Shown here: positions 21,821 to 28,948 of the stretch, one piece after another
Numbering within the stretch: the stretch's first letter is position 1
Layout: the number at the start of each line of letters is the position of its first letter
Source: Sanchytrium tribonematis
Lineage: Eukaryota; Sanchytriomycota; Sanchytriomycetes; Sanchytriales; Sanchytriaceae
Length of the DNA stretch: 31,687 nucleotides
Assembly (NCBI GenBank): GCA_018985235.1
Contig: JADGIG010000048.1
Coordinates: 1 to 31,687, forward strand
Direction of reading: 5' to 3'
Notes under the pieces: model-generated
The model's database searches: none
What the model saw: the letters and a program-made list of their open reading frames with translations, nothing else
Told to the model about the DNA's origin: nothing
Made by a program: the position numbers and the translations under genes

Positions 21821-23939
21821 TGATACTTAATCGGTGTGCAATGCATCCGTAGGTAGGATTGGTGGATTTCCCAAATATGACTCTTTTGGTTTTACTTCCA
21901 AAAAATTGGCTGCCTGTCTTGATCCATGTCAGTTCGGAGATAGTATCAGGATTTAGAAATATTAAGGAGTCACATGGAATACGCTGATCTTCATAGTTCT
22001 TCGACACAAGAAGCAAAGTGCAGCAATTTTTGGCATAATACTGAATTTTGAGATCATCATTCTCAAATATATCTAGTGGTAGCATTAATTCGACATTATT
22101 CAAAAAATTCTTAATTTTTTGGTCTAGAGAGACACTGCTATCGGGAAAGCAGCTTTCTAACTTCTTTTTCATGGCCAAATCAGTCTCTGACAGCTGGTGG
22201 TGCAATTCTTTATTGTGGAGTAATTTCACAAATCCAAATAAATGAAATTTTACCAATGAAAGTATTTTGGAGAGGTCTGCACAATAGCTATTTTCTTTAG
22301 ATAATATCTCGCAAATTCTTGCCGCTGTGTTTTTAATGCTTAAAATCTTGTATTCCACTTCTTTTAGAATAATATTATTTCCTCCTTCATAAAGAATGGC
22401 TATATTGAGTGTGCTTTTCATATTCTCATACAGACCAGTCAATTCCGGTAAATGATCAGAATATATCACAGTTTTTTCCGATTGGTGAGAAAACGCAAAA
22501 TTGATCAACAAGTCTTCAGTTAAAGAATGCTGACTCATACCACAACCAGCCATTGACAATATTACAGAAAATTCTTTGCTACTCCATTTTTTAACTAATT
22601 GCATATCCTGTTTCATTTCTATGTATATGTTATTTTCAAGGCAATAAAATTTACCAGTTACTTTAGACGCGTTTTGCTGCGTCAATTCTGAAAAGTGATT
22701 ATCGTCAAAAAAGCAGTTACCCAAAAGCTTTCTCTCTCCATTTTTTACCGGACATTGAAATTTTAAAAGAAAAATTTTCATGTCGGGGTCAAGTGATTTT
22801 GGAATTAACTCCAATGTGCGAATGACACTTGAAAGTTTGTCGCCTGAGAAATATACAAGATCATATCTTTCTTGTATTTTTCCTTGATACCGTACCTTAA
22901 TAATCAATTCGGATCCAGATATAAGTTTCGATACTGCAATAATTTCACATAAGCCAATAAATGAGAATCCGTCTGAGCCTATGGTTAAAAGCACCAGCGT
23001 GTCTTTGACTTTAAGAAATGTCCACTTTTTGTGTTCTTTGGCAGAAAAATAAGCCAAGTTCAAATGAATGTCAACTTCTTGAAAATCCAAATGCGATATA
23101 AATTGAACTTTCTTATTGGAAAATGTCACGATGGGAGCTAAACAACAGTGCCAATTCAAAATGGATATTTCTTTGCCCGAAAATTTTGGTTCTAATATTT
23201 CAAAGATGAACTGTAGTTCTTGTTGCAAATGGTACAAGTTGTAAATATAGTAAAATTCTTTGACCGCATGCCAATACTCATCGAAAAAATTAAAATTGAA
23301 AGACATTGGGAGTATGTTGCGAGCTTTGATTTTTCTTTTGAGATCTAAACTAGGTATAATGCTTATAGTTTTTGACTGGGGAATGTCAATCCAATCCACT
23401 ATCATTTTGATAAGTTTGGTTTTGTCCTCATTTCCCAGTTTATATCTTGTCTTTACTAATTCAAAGTCGCTTTCTGTTATCAGATTTAAAATAGTTTCAA
23501 CATAGCTAGATGGTATTTTGCTGCTAGGAATAATGTAAAATTCTTTTGGGACCTTCTTGTACAGGAGAAATTGCAAATCTGAAATTGATGGTAAAAGAAA
23601 ATTGTCATCATAAGGGCGAGTAGCCAAAGCTCTCAAAAACCTACCATCACTACCCCACAAAATATGCAATCTCATTTGAAAACAAGCGATTCTGGCAAAT
23701 TTTCTATACTTGAAATCTAAAAGTAAAGCAATAACATCTTCTACAGTTCTCTCATGGTGTGATTCTTTCCAGTCTATCTCTTTTTTTAACAACTGTTGCA
23801 GTTCTTCAGAAAGTCCCCCAAAAAGTAGAGCAGGATCGGCAATTTGAAGTTCAACATGTAAGTCTATTGTGAGCTCTTCAGACTTTGGATTTTTAAGCTT
23901 TTGTTGAATATCTTTGAAAATGCCGAATTTGGTAATCAT
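21816..23939 (-). CDS. AQR: degenerate, truncated Aquarius-like protein
   Basis: A 707-aa protein that I place with Aquarius (IBP160), the SF1-type helicase of the spliceosome's intron-binding complex. The match is by motif order recalled from the human protein. A helical lead ends in DWIDIPQ and RNILP. FNFFDEYW corresponds to LTLHDYL, and CLAPIVTF to AQPIVAF. VDIHLNL corresponds to VTINLNV, and KWTFLKVKDTLVLL to EWEGLRKHDVCFL. The ATP site is ruined: GPPGTGKTD becomes AGCGMSQHS (464-472), the DEAA-like box becomes LNPD (662-665), and GDHHQLPP becomes GKSTNPTY. The protein ends about ten residues later, so the second RecA domain is missing; human AQR is about 1,485 aa. It is an intact open frame, not a decayed pseudogene. 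AATAAA contains the stop. Confidence 0.6.
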   Translation of the reverse strand: MITKFGIFKDIQQKLKNPKSEELTIDLHVELQIADPALLFGGLSEELQQLLKKEIDWKESHHERTVEDVIALLLDFKYRKFARIACFQMRLHILWGSDGRFLRALATRPYDDNFLLPSISDLQFLLYKKVPKEFYIIPSSKIPSSYVETILNLITESDFELVKTRYKLGNEDKTKLIKMIVDWIDIPQSKTISIIPSLDLKRKIKARNILPMSFNFNFFDEYWHAVKEFYYIYNLYHLQQELQFIFEILEPKFSGKEISILNWHCCLAPIVTFSNKKVQFISHLDFQEVDIHLNLAYFSAKEHKKWTFLKVKDTLVLLTIGSDGFSFIGLCEIIAVSKLISGSELIIKVRYQGKIQERYDLVYFSGDKLSSVIRTLELIPKSLDPDMKIFLLKFQCPVKNGERKLLGNCFFDDNHFSELTQQNASKVTGKFYCLENNIYIEMKQDMQLVKKWSSKEFSVILSMAGCGMSQHSLTEDLLINFAFSHQSEKTVIYSDHLPELTGLYENMKSTLNIAILYEGGNNIILKEVEYKILSIKNTAARICEILSKENSYCADLSKILSLVKFHLFGFVKLLHNKELHHQLSETDLAMKKKLESCFPDSSVSLDQKIKNFLNNVELMLPLDIFENDDLKIQYYAKNCCTLLLVSKNYEDQRIPCDSLIFLNPDTISELTWIKTGSQFFGSKTKRVIFGKSTNPTYGCIAHRLSIK

Positions 23940-23962
23940 ACCTCCTTTTGTATTTAAATTTT

Positions 23963-23968
23963 TTTATT
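23963..23968 (-). terminator. poly(A) signal overlapping the IMP3 stop
   Basis: AATAAA on the minus strand starts on the last base of the TGA stop. Confidence 0.55.
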
Positions 23969-24504
23969 CATTCATTAAAATCATCATGCTCGTTATTAAA
24001 ATTGTCAACATGAGTTTTCATCTTTCCATTTCGCCAAGTAATATACTCTTCCATTTCTCGAACTACAAGAAATGCAGGATCTGTTATTGTACTGGGCCCG
24101 ACTCTAACATGACCTTGCATAATGAGTTCGTGAGCATGGCTTATTCTTTCCGCCATTTTAAGATGAACCATGACACATGACAATCTTCTTTTCGCAAGAC
24201 TGCTCACAGATAGCTTTTCTACTTGACTCAGACCATCAAGATCGTGGATTACACCTAACGCATATAATTTCTTTAAAATTCGCATTGTCATATACAATCG
24301 AAAGGGATCGTCTCTATCAAGTGTACTTATTTTGTTGGCAAGATGCTTTAATTGCCCGATAAGTTGGTTATAAAGAATGTATTCTTCTCTGTTCTTCATA
24401 TTAAATCTACGTACAACTGTATTTGAATGCGTTGAGTCCGATTTCCACTCCAAAAAGTTAGTTTTTTTAAGTAGTTTTTGTTCGTGAAATTTGAGTTGTC
24501 TCAT
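23968..24504 (-). CDS. IMP3: U3 snoRNP protein IMP3
   Basis: A 178-aa protein matching IMP3, the S4-domain subunit of the U3 snoRNP/SSU processome that helps U3 pair with pre-18S rRNA in the nucleolus. Starting at ATG 24504 gives MRQLKFHEQKLLKKTNFLEW, almost the yeast and human N-terminus; the frame runs nine codons further upstream only to a TTG. RRLSCVMVHLKMAERISHA and QGHVRVGPSTITDPAFLV form the S4 RNA-binding domain. Length agrees with yeast IMP3 (183 aa), with a short acidic tail. It starts 132 bp from p24 on the other strand and ends 28 bp before the Aquarius-like gene. AATAAA begins on the last base of its TGA stop. Confidence 0.95.
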   Translation of the reverse strand: MRQLKFHEQKLLKKTNFLEWKSDSTHSNTVVRRFNMKNREEYILYNQLIGQLKHLANKISTLDRDDPFRLYMTMRILKKLYALGVIHDLDGLSQVEKLSVSSLAKRRLSCVMVHLKMAERISHAHELIMQGHVRVGPSTITDPAFLVVREMEEYITWRNGKMKTHVDNFNNEHDDFNE

Positions 24505-24636
24505 AGGATTTGTTTTCTCCTTCCTTTTCAAATAATAATTTCAATCAAATCAAAAATCTGACATCGATGAACACCAGATCCATTCAGTATTTCAATTCTT
24601 GTCAAGTGAATAATTTCGAAAAATTTTGAAACAATA

Positions 24637-25315
24637 ATGATTTTGGCAATATTTGTTCTTGGAATTAAATTTCATCTTAATGTCCCTCCTACTGGTCAAG
24701 AGTATAAGTTTTGTCTTTCAGAATACGTCGCTGACTCTACCAAGGTTCAAGGTGATTTTGATATTCAAAATCAGGCAGAGCAACAAATAGATCTCAAAGT
24801 GTTTGACAGTCCTGTGCAGCCTTTTGAAAATGACAATAATGGGAAAAAAGAAATTCACGATAATGTTTATTATAGCAAAACAGCCATATCCTCAAAAGGA
24901 ACATTTACCTTCACAACTCACAAGTTTGCAAATATATTATTTTGTTTTACAAATCTGTACGCTGGCAACGCGGCAACTAGAAGCACTCTGCACACACCAG
25001 TAACTTTCACCGTCAACACTGGCATGGATATTCATGAGTCATACGCAGAATATGAGGCCAAGGAGAAGTTGAAGCCTATGGAGACTGATCTGAAGAAAAT
25101 TGCTGATATTTCTAAGGAAATTGTGGAACAGCTGGAAGATCTCAAAGTCAAAGAAATGTATCTTAGAGATGTCAATGGTAATTGTTATTAACTTAGAAGA
25201 TGCGTTGCAAAGGGTTACCTCATATTCATTATTTAGTGTAGTCGTGCTTGTGGGAGTCGGAATTTGGCAAGTCTATTACCTCAGAAGTTTCTTTTTATCA
25301 AAAAGAATGATTTAA
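24637..25315 (+). CDS. TMED10: p24-delta family cargo receptor (TMED10-like)
   Basis: Exons 24637-25177 and 25197-25315 give 219 residues. p24 proteins cycle between ER and Golgi in COPI/COPII vesicles and sort cargo. The protein has a short N-terminal hydrophobic signal peptide and a GOLD domain with its two cysteines (YKFC and ILFC). A juxtamembrane coiled coil ends in MYLRDVNEDALQRV. A single membrane span (SLFSVVVLVGVGIWQVYYL) and the cytosolic tail RSFFLSKRMI follow. The FF motif and basic pair are the COPII/COPI signals, and the LRDxNE...WQVxYLRxFF pattern points to the delta subfamily. The transmembrane part exists only after splicing. AATAAA begins directly after the stop, and the next gene starts 16 bp on. 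Confidence 0.95.
25178..25196 (+). other. 19-nt spliceosomal intron (p24)
   Basis: gtaattgttattaacttag, phase 1. Removing it attaches the membrane span and COPI tail to the luminal domain through RDVNEDALQRV. Retention stops translation within the intron. Confidence 0.96.
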
Positions 25316-25321
25316 AATAAA
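25316..25321 (+). terminator. poly(A) signal of p24
   Basis: AATAAA directly after the TAA stop, in the 16-bp gap before the next start codon. Confidence 0.5.
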
Positions 25322-25331
25322 TCGGTCAAAA

Positions 25332-27518
25332 ATGTTTTTCAAAATTGAGGAAAAATTTTATATTTTTAAAAACAAGGAAATTCTGGTTTTAATTTCTAAT
25401 GGTGATCTTTTTGAACAAACTCATTGTCTTAATGTAAAAGACCAATTTCAAAAATGTGTACAGGTACAAAATTCTATCTACTTCACAACAGAAAACAGTT
25501 TTGGCCTTTTTGAATTGCAGAGAGGTGAAATCAAAGAGAAGCGATATGACTTTCCAATAGAAAACTTTTATGTAAATAGCGAGTCTAAATTGATTGTATT
25601 CAGAAAATTGAGAAAATATTCCATTTTCTTTACAAATAACACTGGAAGCTTCAATATCGAGGGACTGGCTGATATCCCTTATCATGTAGATGTATCAAAG
25701 CAAATTTTTGTATATTTTACTCATAAAATACTTATATATGATCTAGATCGAAATCTGGTGGATTCTCAGACTTCTATTGGACTTCAAACAATTCCAAAAA
25801 CGTATTCTATGATCAAGGCAAAAAAAATGTTTGCAATTTCTGAGAATGTTGCCTATGTAACGAAGAATGGTCTTGAATGGGTCGTATATAAACAGAATCT
25901 AGCGACCGACGACTACGATCCAAATTTACAATTTGTGACAAGGGAATATAGAGACTGTTTACTTTGGGGAAACAAGTCAGTCTCTTTCGAATATAGTGTT
26001 GAAGCCATAATTTATTTGAACACCTCCTATATTGTCCTGAGTAGTAATGGAATTTTTGAGTATTCTAGCATAACCAATAGCTTTGATTGCAAATTTGAAT
26101 TTGCAGATCAAAATGATCTGAAGAGAGCCAAGTTGTTTCGAGATCGTATATTGACTCAAGCAGAGCAAAGCTTTTTAGATGTAAATGCTCGTAAACATTA
26201 CATAGAGCGAATAATTGCAGATTTTATTGTTCCATCCGACACCAATTCTTCGAAATACTCTAATGGTTTCTTTAAAAAAGCAATGAATCTGAAAAATTTT
26301 TTGCAGGCTAAGGATACCTTTGAAACAGTAGAAAATTTGACATGTACTAAGCTATATTTGGAACATGAATTGGACAAAAGCAAAATCTCGAGACGATTGA
26401 CTTGGAAAGAGTACAAGTGTCGAATGGATGAGTGTAACCAGTCTAGAGAGCGAATGACTGAACGAATTGAAAAATTAAAGTCTTTGTTGACTGGAGATCA
26501 TAATTCAAAATTCGATGAAATGTTTGACTCTCAGAAAGATTCGCTTGTGGAAGATGAGTTTTCAAAAATGCTTATAGAATCCCAAATATCTCTTGCTACA
26601 AATTGCATGAAGAACTTAGAGGCGGAAGAAATTATGCAGGAAAAAATGTTGCTTTGTGGATTTGAAAAAATTAACAACGAAGTGATATGTCTCGAATACA
26701 ATTCTGAAAGACTAAGACGCATGATAAAGAACTTTCAAGCATTTTCGAGATGCTTTCAAGATTTTCCAATCGAAAAGGTTATTCAATTGATTGCTAAAGG
26801 CAGGCCAAAACTGAAAAATAACAATTTTGTAATGAGCTTGAATTTCTATGACCAATTAGAATATTTTACAAAGCAATTTCAATCGCTTATTTCTAACAAA
26901 GCCTTTCTACTACAAATTGATTCTAATGGTTTCAAAATCGCGAATGTGGGTCAAAAGTTAAACTACCTTCCTGCCGATCAAATTGTTCAAATCCAAAAGC
27001 AAATTCGAAATTTAGAGGATCAATACGGTGCTGATAAGGAAGAAATATTGGGATTAGAGCATAGCATCAATATATTGGACTGGGAATATAAAATTTTGGC
27101 GATATTAAGGGACTCTCTTAAGTCTGATTACGCTGAGTCATCTTCTCTTAAAGCAAAAAGAACAATGATAGCTGGATTTGGGTCGCCCGTAAATATTGCA
27201 AAGGCTACCGTTAGCAACTCTAAACCTGACCAATTACAACTTTGGAAACAATTTTTAAAGCAAGAGAAGAAGAATCTGAAAACTCTGAAACAAACAATTT
27301 CCGAACTTGAACTCAAAAGATCGGTGTATATTGAGCGAGAGCGAAACATTGAAATATTATCGGAGCCTAGCTTGGAAGTGGCACAAGTAAATTTAGGCGA
27401 AAATTATGCATTATTATCCAAATTGAATGAAAGATATGGTGAGTTAGAGTGCCAATTTAATCGTGCAAGACAAAAGTTGACTGAAATAGTAAGGAAAAGT
27501 CGGCCGGTATTTGAATAA
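25332..27518 (+). CDS. beta-rich N-terminus plus coiled-coil protein, unassigned
   Basis: A 728-aa single-exon protein. Residues 1 to about 270 consist of short hydrophobic beta-like blocks suggesting a degenerate propeller. From about 280 to the end it is helical and charged, with long coiled-coil stretches (about 350-500 and 560-728). I see no catalytic motif, signal peptide or membrane span. Its architecture is like that of the gene at 4384-7306, and the two could be distant members of one family (CFAP43/44 tether proteins or propeller-coiled-coil nucleoporins are candidates), but I found no stretch of clear identity between them. It begins 16 bp after p24 and ends 35 bp before BRK1. The TAA stop is embedded in AATAAA. 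Confidence 0.85.
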   Translation: MFFKIEEKFYIFKNKEILVLISNGDLFEQTHCLNVKDQFQKCVQVQNSIYFTTENSFGLFELQRGEIKEKRYDFPIENFYVNSESKLIVFRKLRKYSIFFTNNTGSFNIEGLADIPYHVDVSKQIFVYFTHKILIYDLDRNLVDSQTSIGLQTIPKTYSMIKAKKMFAISENVAYVTKNGLEWVVYKQNLATDDYDPNLQFVTREYRDCLLWGNKSVSFEYSVEAIIYLNTSYIVLSSNGIFEYSSITNSFDCKFEFADQNDLKRAKLFRDRILTQAEQSFLDVNARKHYIERIIADFIVPSDTNSSKYSNGFFKKAMNLKNFLQAKDTFETVENLTCTKLYLEHELDKSKISRRLTWKEYKCRMDECNQSRERMTERIEKLKSLLTGDHNSKFDEMFDSQKDSLVEDEFSKMLIESQISLATNCMKNLEAEEIMQEKMLLCGFEKINNEVICLEYNSERLRRMIKNFQAFSRCFQDFPIEKVIQLIAKGRPKLKNNNFVMSLNFYDQLEYFTKQFQSLISNKAFLLQIDSNGFKIANVGQKLNYLPADQIVQIQKQIRNLEDQYGADKEEILGLEHSINILDWEYKILAILRDSLKSDYAESSSLKAKRTMIAGFGSPVNIAKATVSNSKPDQLQLWKQFLKQEKKNLKTLKQTISELELKRSVYIERERNIEILSEPSLEVAQVNLGENYALLSKLNERYGELECQFNRARQKLTEIVRKSRPVFE

Positions 27519-27519
27519 A
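27514..27519 (+). terminator. poly(A) signal containing the stop of the 25332-27518 gene
   Basis: AATAAA whose TAA is the stop codon (GAA TAA A). A second AATAAA follows within about 15 nt. Confidence 0.55.
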
Positions 27520-27553
27520 TTCGAAAATAAATTTTTTAGATTTCAAGCCTCAA

Positions 27554-28330
27554 ATGTCAAATCAAATTGTTGAAGACTGGGCAGCAAGAGAAAAATACGA
27601 GTTCGCGTCCCAAGTACTTCAAAGAACTGCTAATTTTATTAATTCTTTAGAATTACAAGTTACCGAGCATTATAATGAAATAGAAACACAATTAGAATTT
27701 CTTGCGAGAAGAATAACATTTCTTGAAGGGCAAGCTAAACTGTCAGAACTAGTAAATGAAGAGATTGTTGAACAACCAAATGATATCGGGAAATCGCAAG
27801 ACAAAATGAACGATGAAAAAACCACAAAATTAAATGCGAACGAAATATTAAATGTAGCTTTAAAGAAAGTACAAAAGGAAGGCAGCGGATCAAATTCTAA
27901 GACCAATACATTAAAATCTATTCCAGCACCAAATTTTAATCAGCCTCTGCCTCCGCCACCTGCATTTGATATTCCTCCTGTTTTCGACAATTCAATGCCT
28001 AACCAGAGTTATGGTGGCTATCAGCAATTCCAAGATCCAAGCTACCCACCAGTCTTTGACGGATTTGGAGGAGTTCCACCACCACCGGCATTTGGGGATT
28101 TCAATTCAATTCCAAATCCACCAGTTTTCGAAAATTATGGGGCCCCACCTTCGTTTGATAATTTCCAGATCCCACAGCCACCAGGATTTGATCAATACAA
28201 CCAGCAATACATTCCTGACCCGCCAAGTTTTGAAAACAATTATGCCTATCCTCAAGGACAATTTAGTGCACCAGTCCCCCCACCTCCTGCTTTCAACAAC
28301 ATGCCTCCACCTCCTCCGCCACCTTTTTGA
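27554..28330 (+). CDS. BRK1: BRK1 (SCAR/WAVE complex) with a long proline-rich tail
   Basis: A 258-aa protein. Residues 1 to about 70 match BRK1/HSPC300, the small coiled-coil subunit of the SCAR/WAVE complex that activates Arp2/3: IVEDWAAREKYE parallels HQDWANREYIE, and ARRITFLEGQAK parallels ERRIEYIEARVTK. BRK1 normally ends at about 75 residues. Here a charged linker (70-130) leads into a proline-rich region (about 131-258) with a repeated PPxF-(D/E/G)-x-(F/Y) unit and runs of four to seven prolines, ending PPPPPPPF. Such runs bind profilin, SH3 or EVH1 domains. WASHC3, the paralogue in the WASH complex, is an alternative, but the DWAxRE motif is typical of BRK1. No intron separates the two parts. 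Stop TGA is followed at once by TAA. Confidence 0.8.
   Translation: MSNQIVEDWAAREKYEFASQVLQRTANFINSLELQVTEHYNEIETQLEFLARRITFLEGQAKLSELVNEEIVEQPNDIGKSQDKMNDEKTTKLNANEILNVALKKVQKEGSGSNSKTNTLKSIPAPNFNQPLPPPPAFDIPPVFDNSMPNQSYGGYQQFQDPSYPPVFDGFGGVPPPPAFGDFNSIPNPPVFENYGAPPSFDNFQIPQPPGFDQYNQQYIPDPPSFENNYAYPQGQFSAPVPPPPAFNNMPPPPPPPF
27944..28327 (+). repeat. proline-rich tandem motif array in the BRK1 tail
   Basis: In-frame degenerate repeat coding for PPxF followed by D/E/G and an aromatic residue. At least eight copies are visible (PPAFD, PPVFD, PPVFDGF, PPAFGDF, PPVFENY, PPSFDNF, PPGFDQY, PPSFENN), closing with PPAFNN and a seven-proline run. Confidence 0.8.
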
Positions 28331-28423
28331 TAAATCGTGAGTAAATATTGATATACTGTATTTTTTGCAACTTGTTATTGACCGTAAAAGAGGCAGTTTC
28401 CACCTAAAGATGAATTGTGAAAC

Positions 28424-28909
28424 ATGAGCTTCCTTTTAGCCCTAGATTTTGCTGCAAAAAAACATAAAACTCAGAGACGAAAAGATGAGATAACACCTTA
28501 CATTAATCACCCTATTGGTGTTTGCCTCATAATCGAGGAAGCAGGTATTAATGATCAAGATATAATGAAAGCCGCAATTTTGCATGACGTCTTAGAAGAT
28601 ACAGACTCTTCATATGAAGAATTGCAGACATTATTCGGAGATAAAGTGGCGAATCTTGTTAAAAGTGTTACTGATGACACTAGCCTGCCGTCTGACGAAC
28701 GAAAAGCTGGTCAGATATTAAAAATGAAAACTGCTTCGAATGAAAGTAAGATAATTAAGATGGCAGATCGTATTTATAATCTGAGAGATATGAAAATCTG
28801 GGATAAGGAAAAACAAAATCGATATAAATTATGGGGCAGACGGCTACTGGAAGTCTGTGTTGGAACTAACGATAAGCTAGAATGCTGGCTTGAATTGGAA
28901 TGCAAATAA
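28424..28909 (+). CDS. HDDC3: MESH1 / HDDC3 metal-dependent phosphohydrolase
   Basis: A 161-aa HD-domain hydrolase matching MESH1 (human HDDC3, 179 aa). The family removes the pyrophosphate of ppGpp in vitro and acts as an NADPH phosphatase in animal cells. Conserved elements are RRKDEITPYINHP (His29), AAILHDVLEDT (His54, Asp55), VTDDTSLP and KMADRIYNLRD (Asp115); these His/Asp residues are the metal ligands. The C-terminal third is shorter than in the human enzyme. All catalytic residues are present, so it should be active. No RelA-type synthetase domain is attached. It lies 93 bp after BRK1 and 39 bp before the helicase gene, and its TAA stop is embedded in AATAAA. Confidence 0.95.
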   Translation: MSFLLALDFAAKKHKTQRRKDEITPYINHPIGVCLIIEEAGINDQDIMKAAILHDVLEDTDSSYEELQTLFGDKVANLVKSVTDDTSLPSDERKAGQILKMKTASNESKIIKMADRIYNLRDMKIWDKEKQNRYKLWGRRLLEVCVGTNDKLECWLELECK

Positions 28910-28910
28910 A
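28905..28910 (+). terminator. poly(A) signal containing the MESH1 stop
   Basis: AATAAA whose TAA is the stop codon (AAA TAA A). Confidence 0.55.
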
Positions 28911-28948
28911 ACATTAAGAATTCAATTAAGGATTTCTCCTTGTTGTGA

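Noticed and set aside
24505..24636. tRNA or other small RNA gene in the IMP3-p24 gap
   Set aside because: No cloverleaf arms or A/B box could be found; it looks like a plain AT-rich divergent promoter.
8718..25196. Apparent frameshifts splitting TOR, RRM2, muskelin, p24, the WD40 and the propeller gene
   Set aside because: Six breaks all repaired by removing a GT-AG segment of identical length with a shared internal pattern are introns, not sequencing errors or pseudogenes.
27554..27770. Assignment of the 27554 gene to WASHC3 instead of BRK1
   Set aside because: The two families are related, but the DWAxRE motif near the start is the BRK1 signature and is not found in WASHC3.
27966..28340. 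124-codon ORF in another frame of the BRK1 tail
   Set aside because: Product of the repetitive proline codons; the BRK1 frame is continuous and has a recognisable N-terminus.
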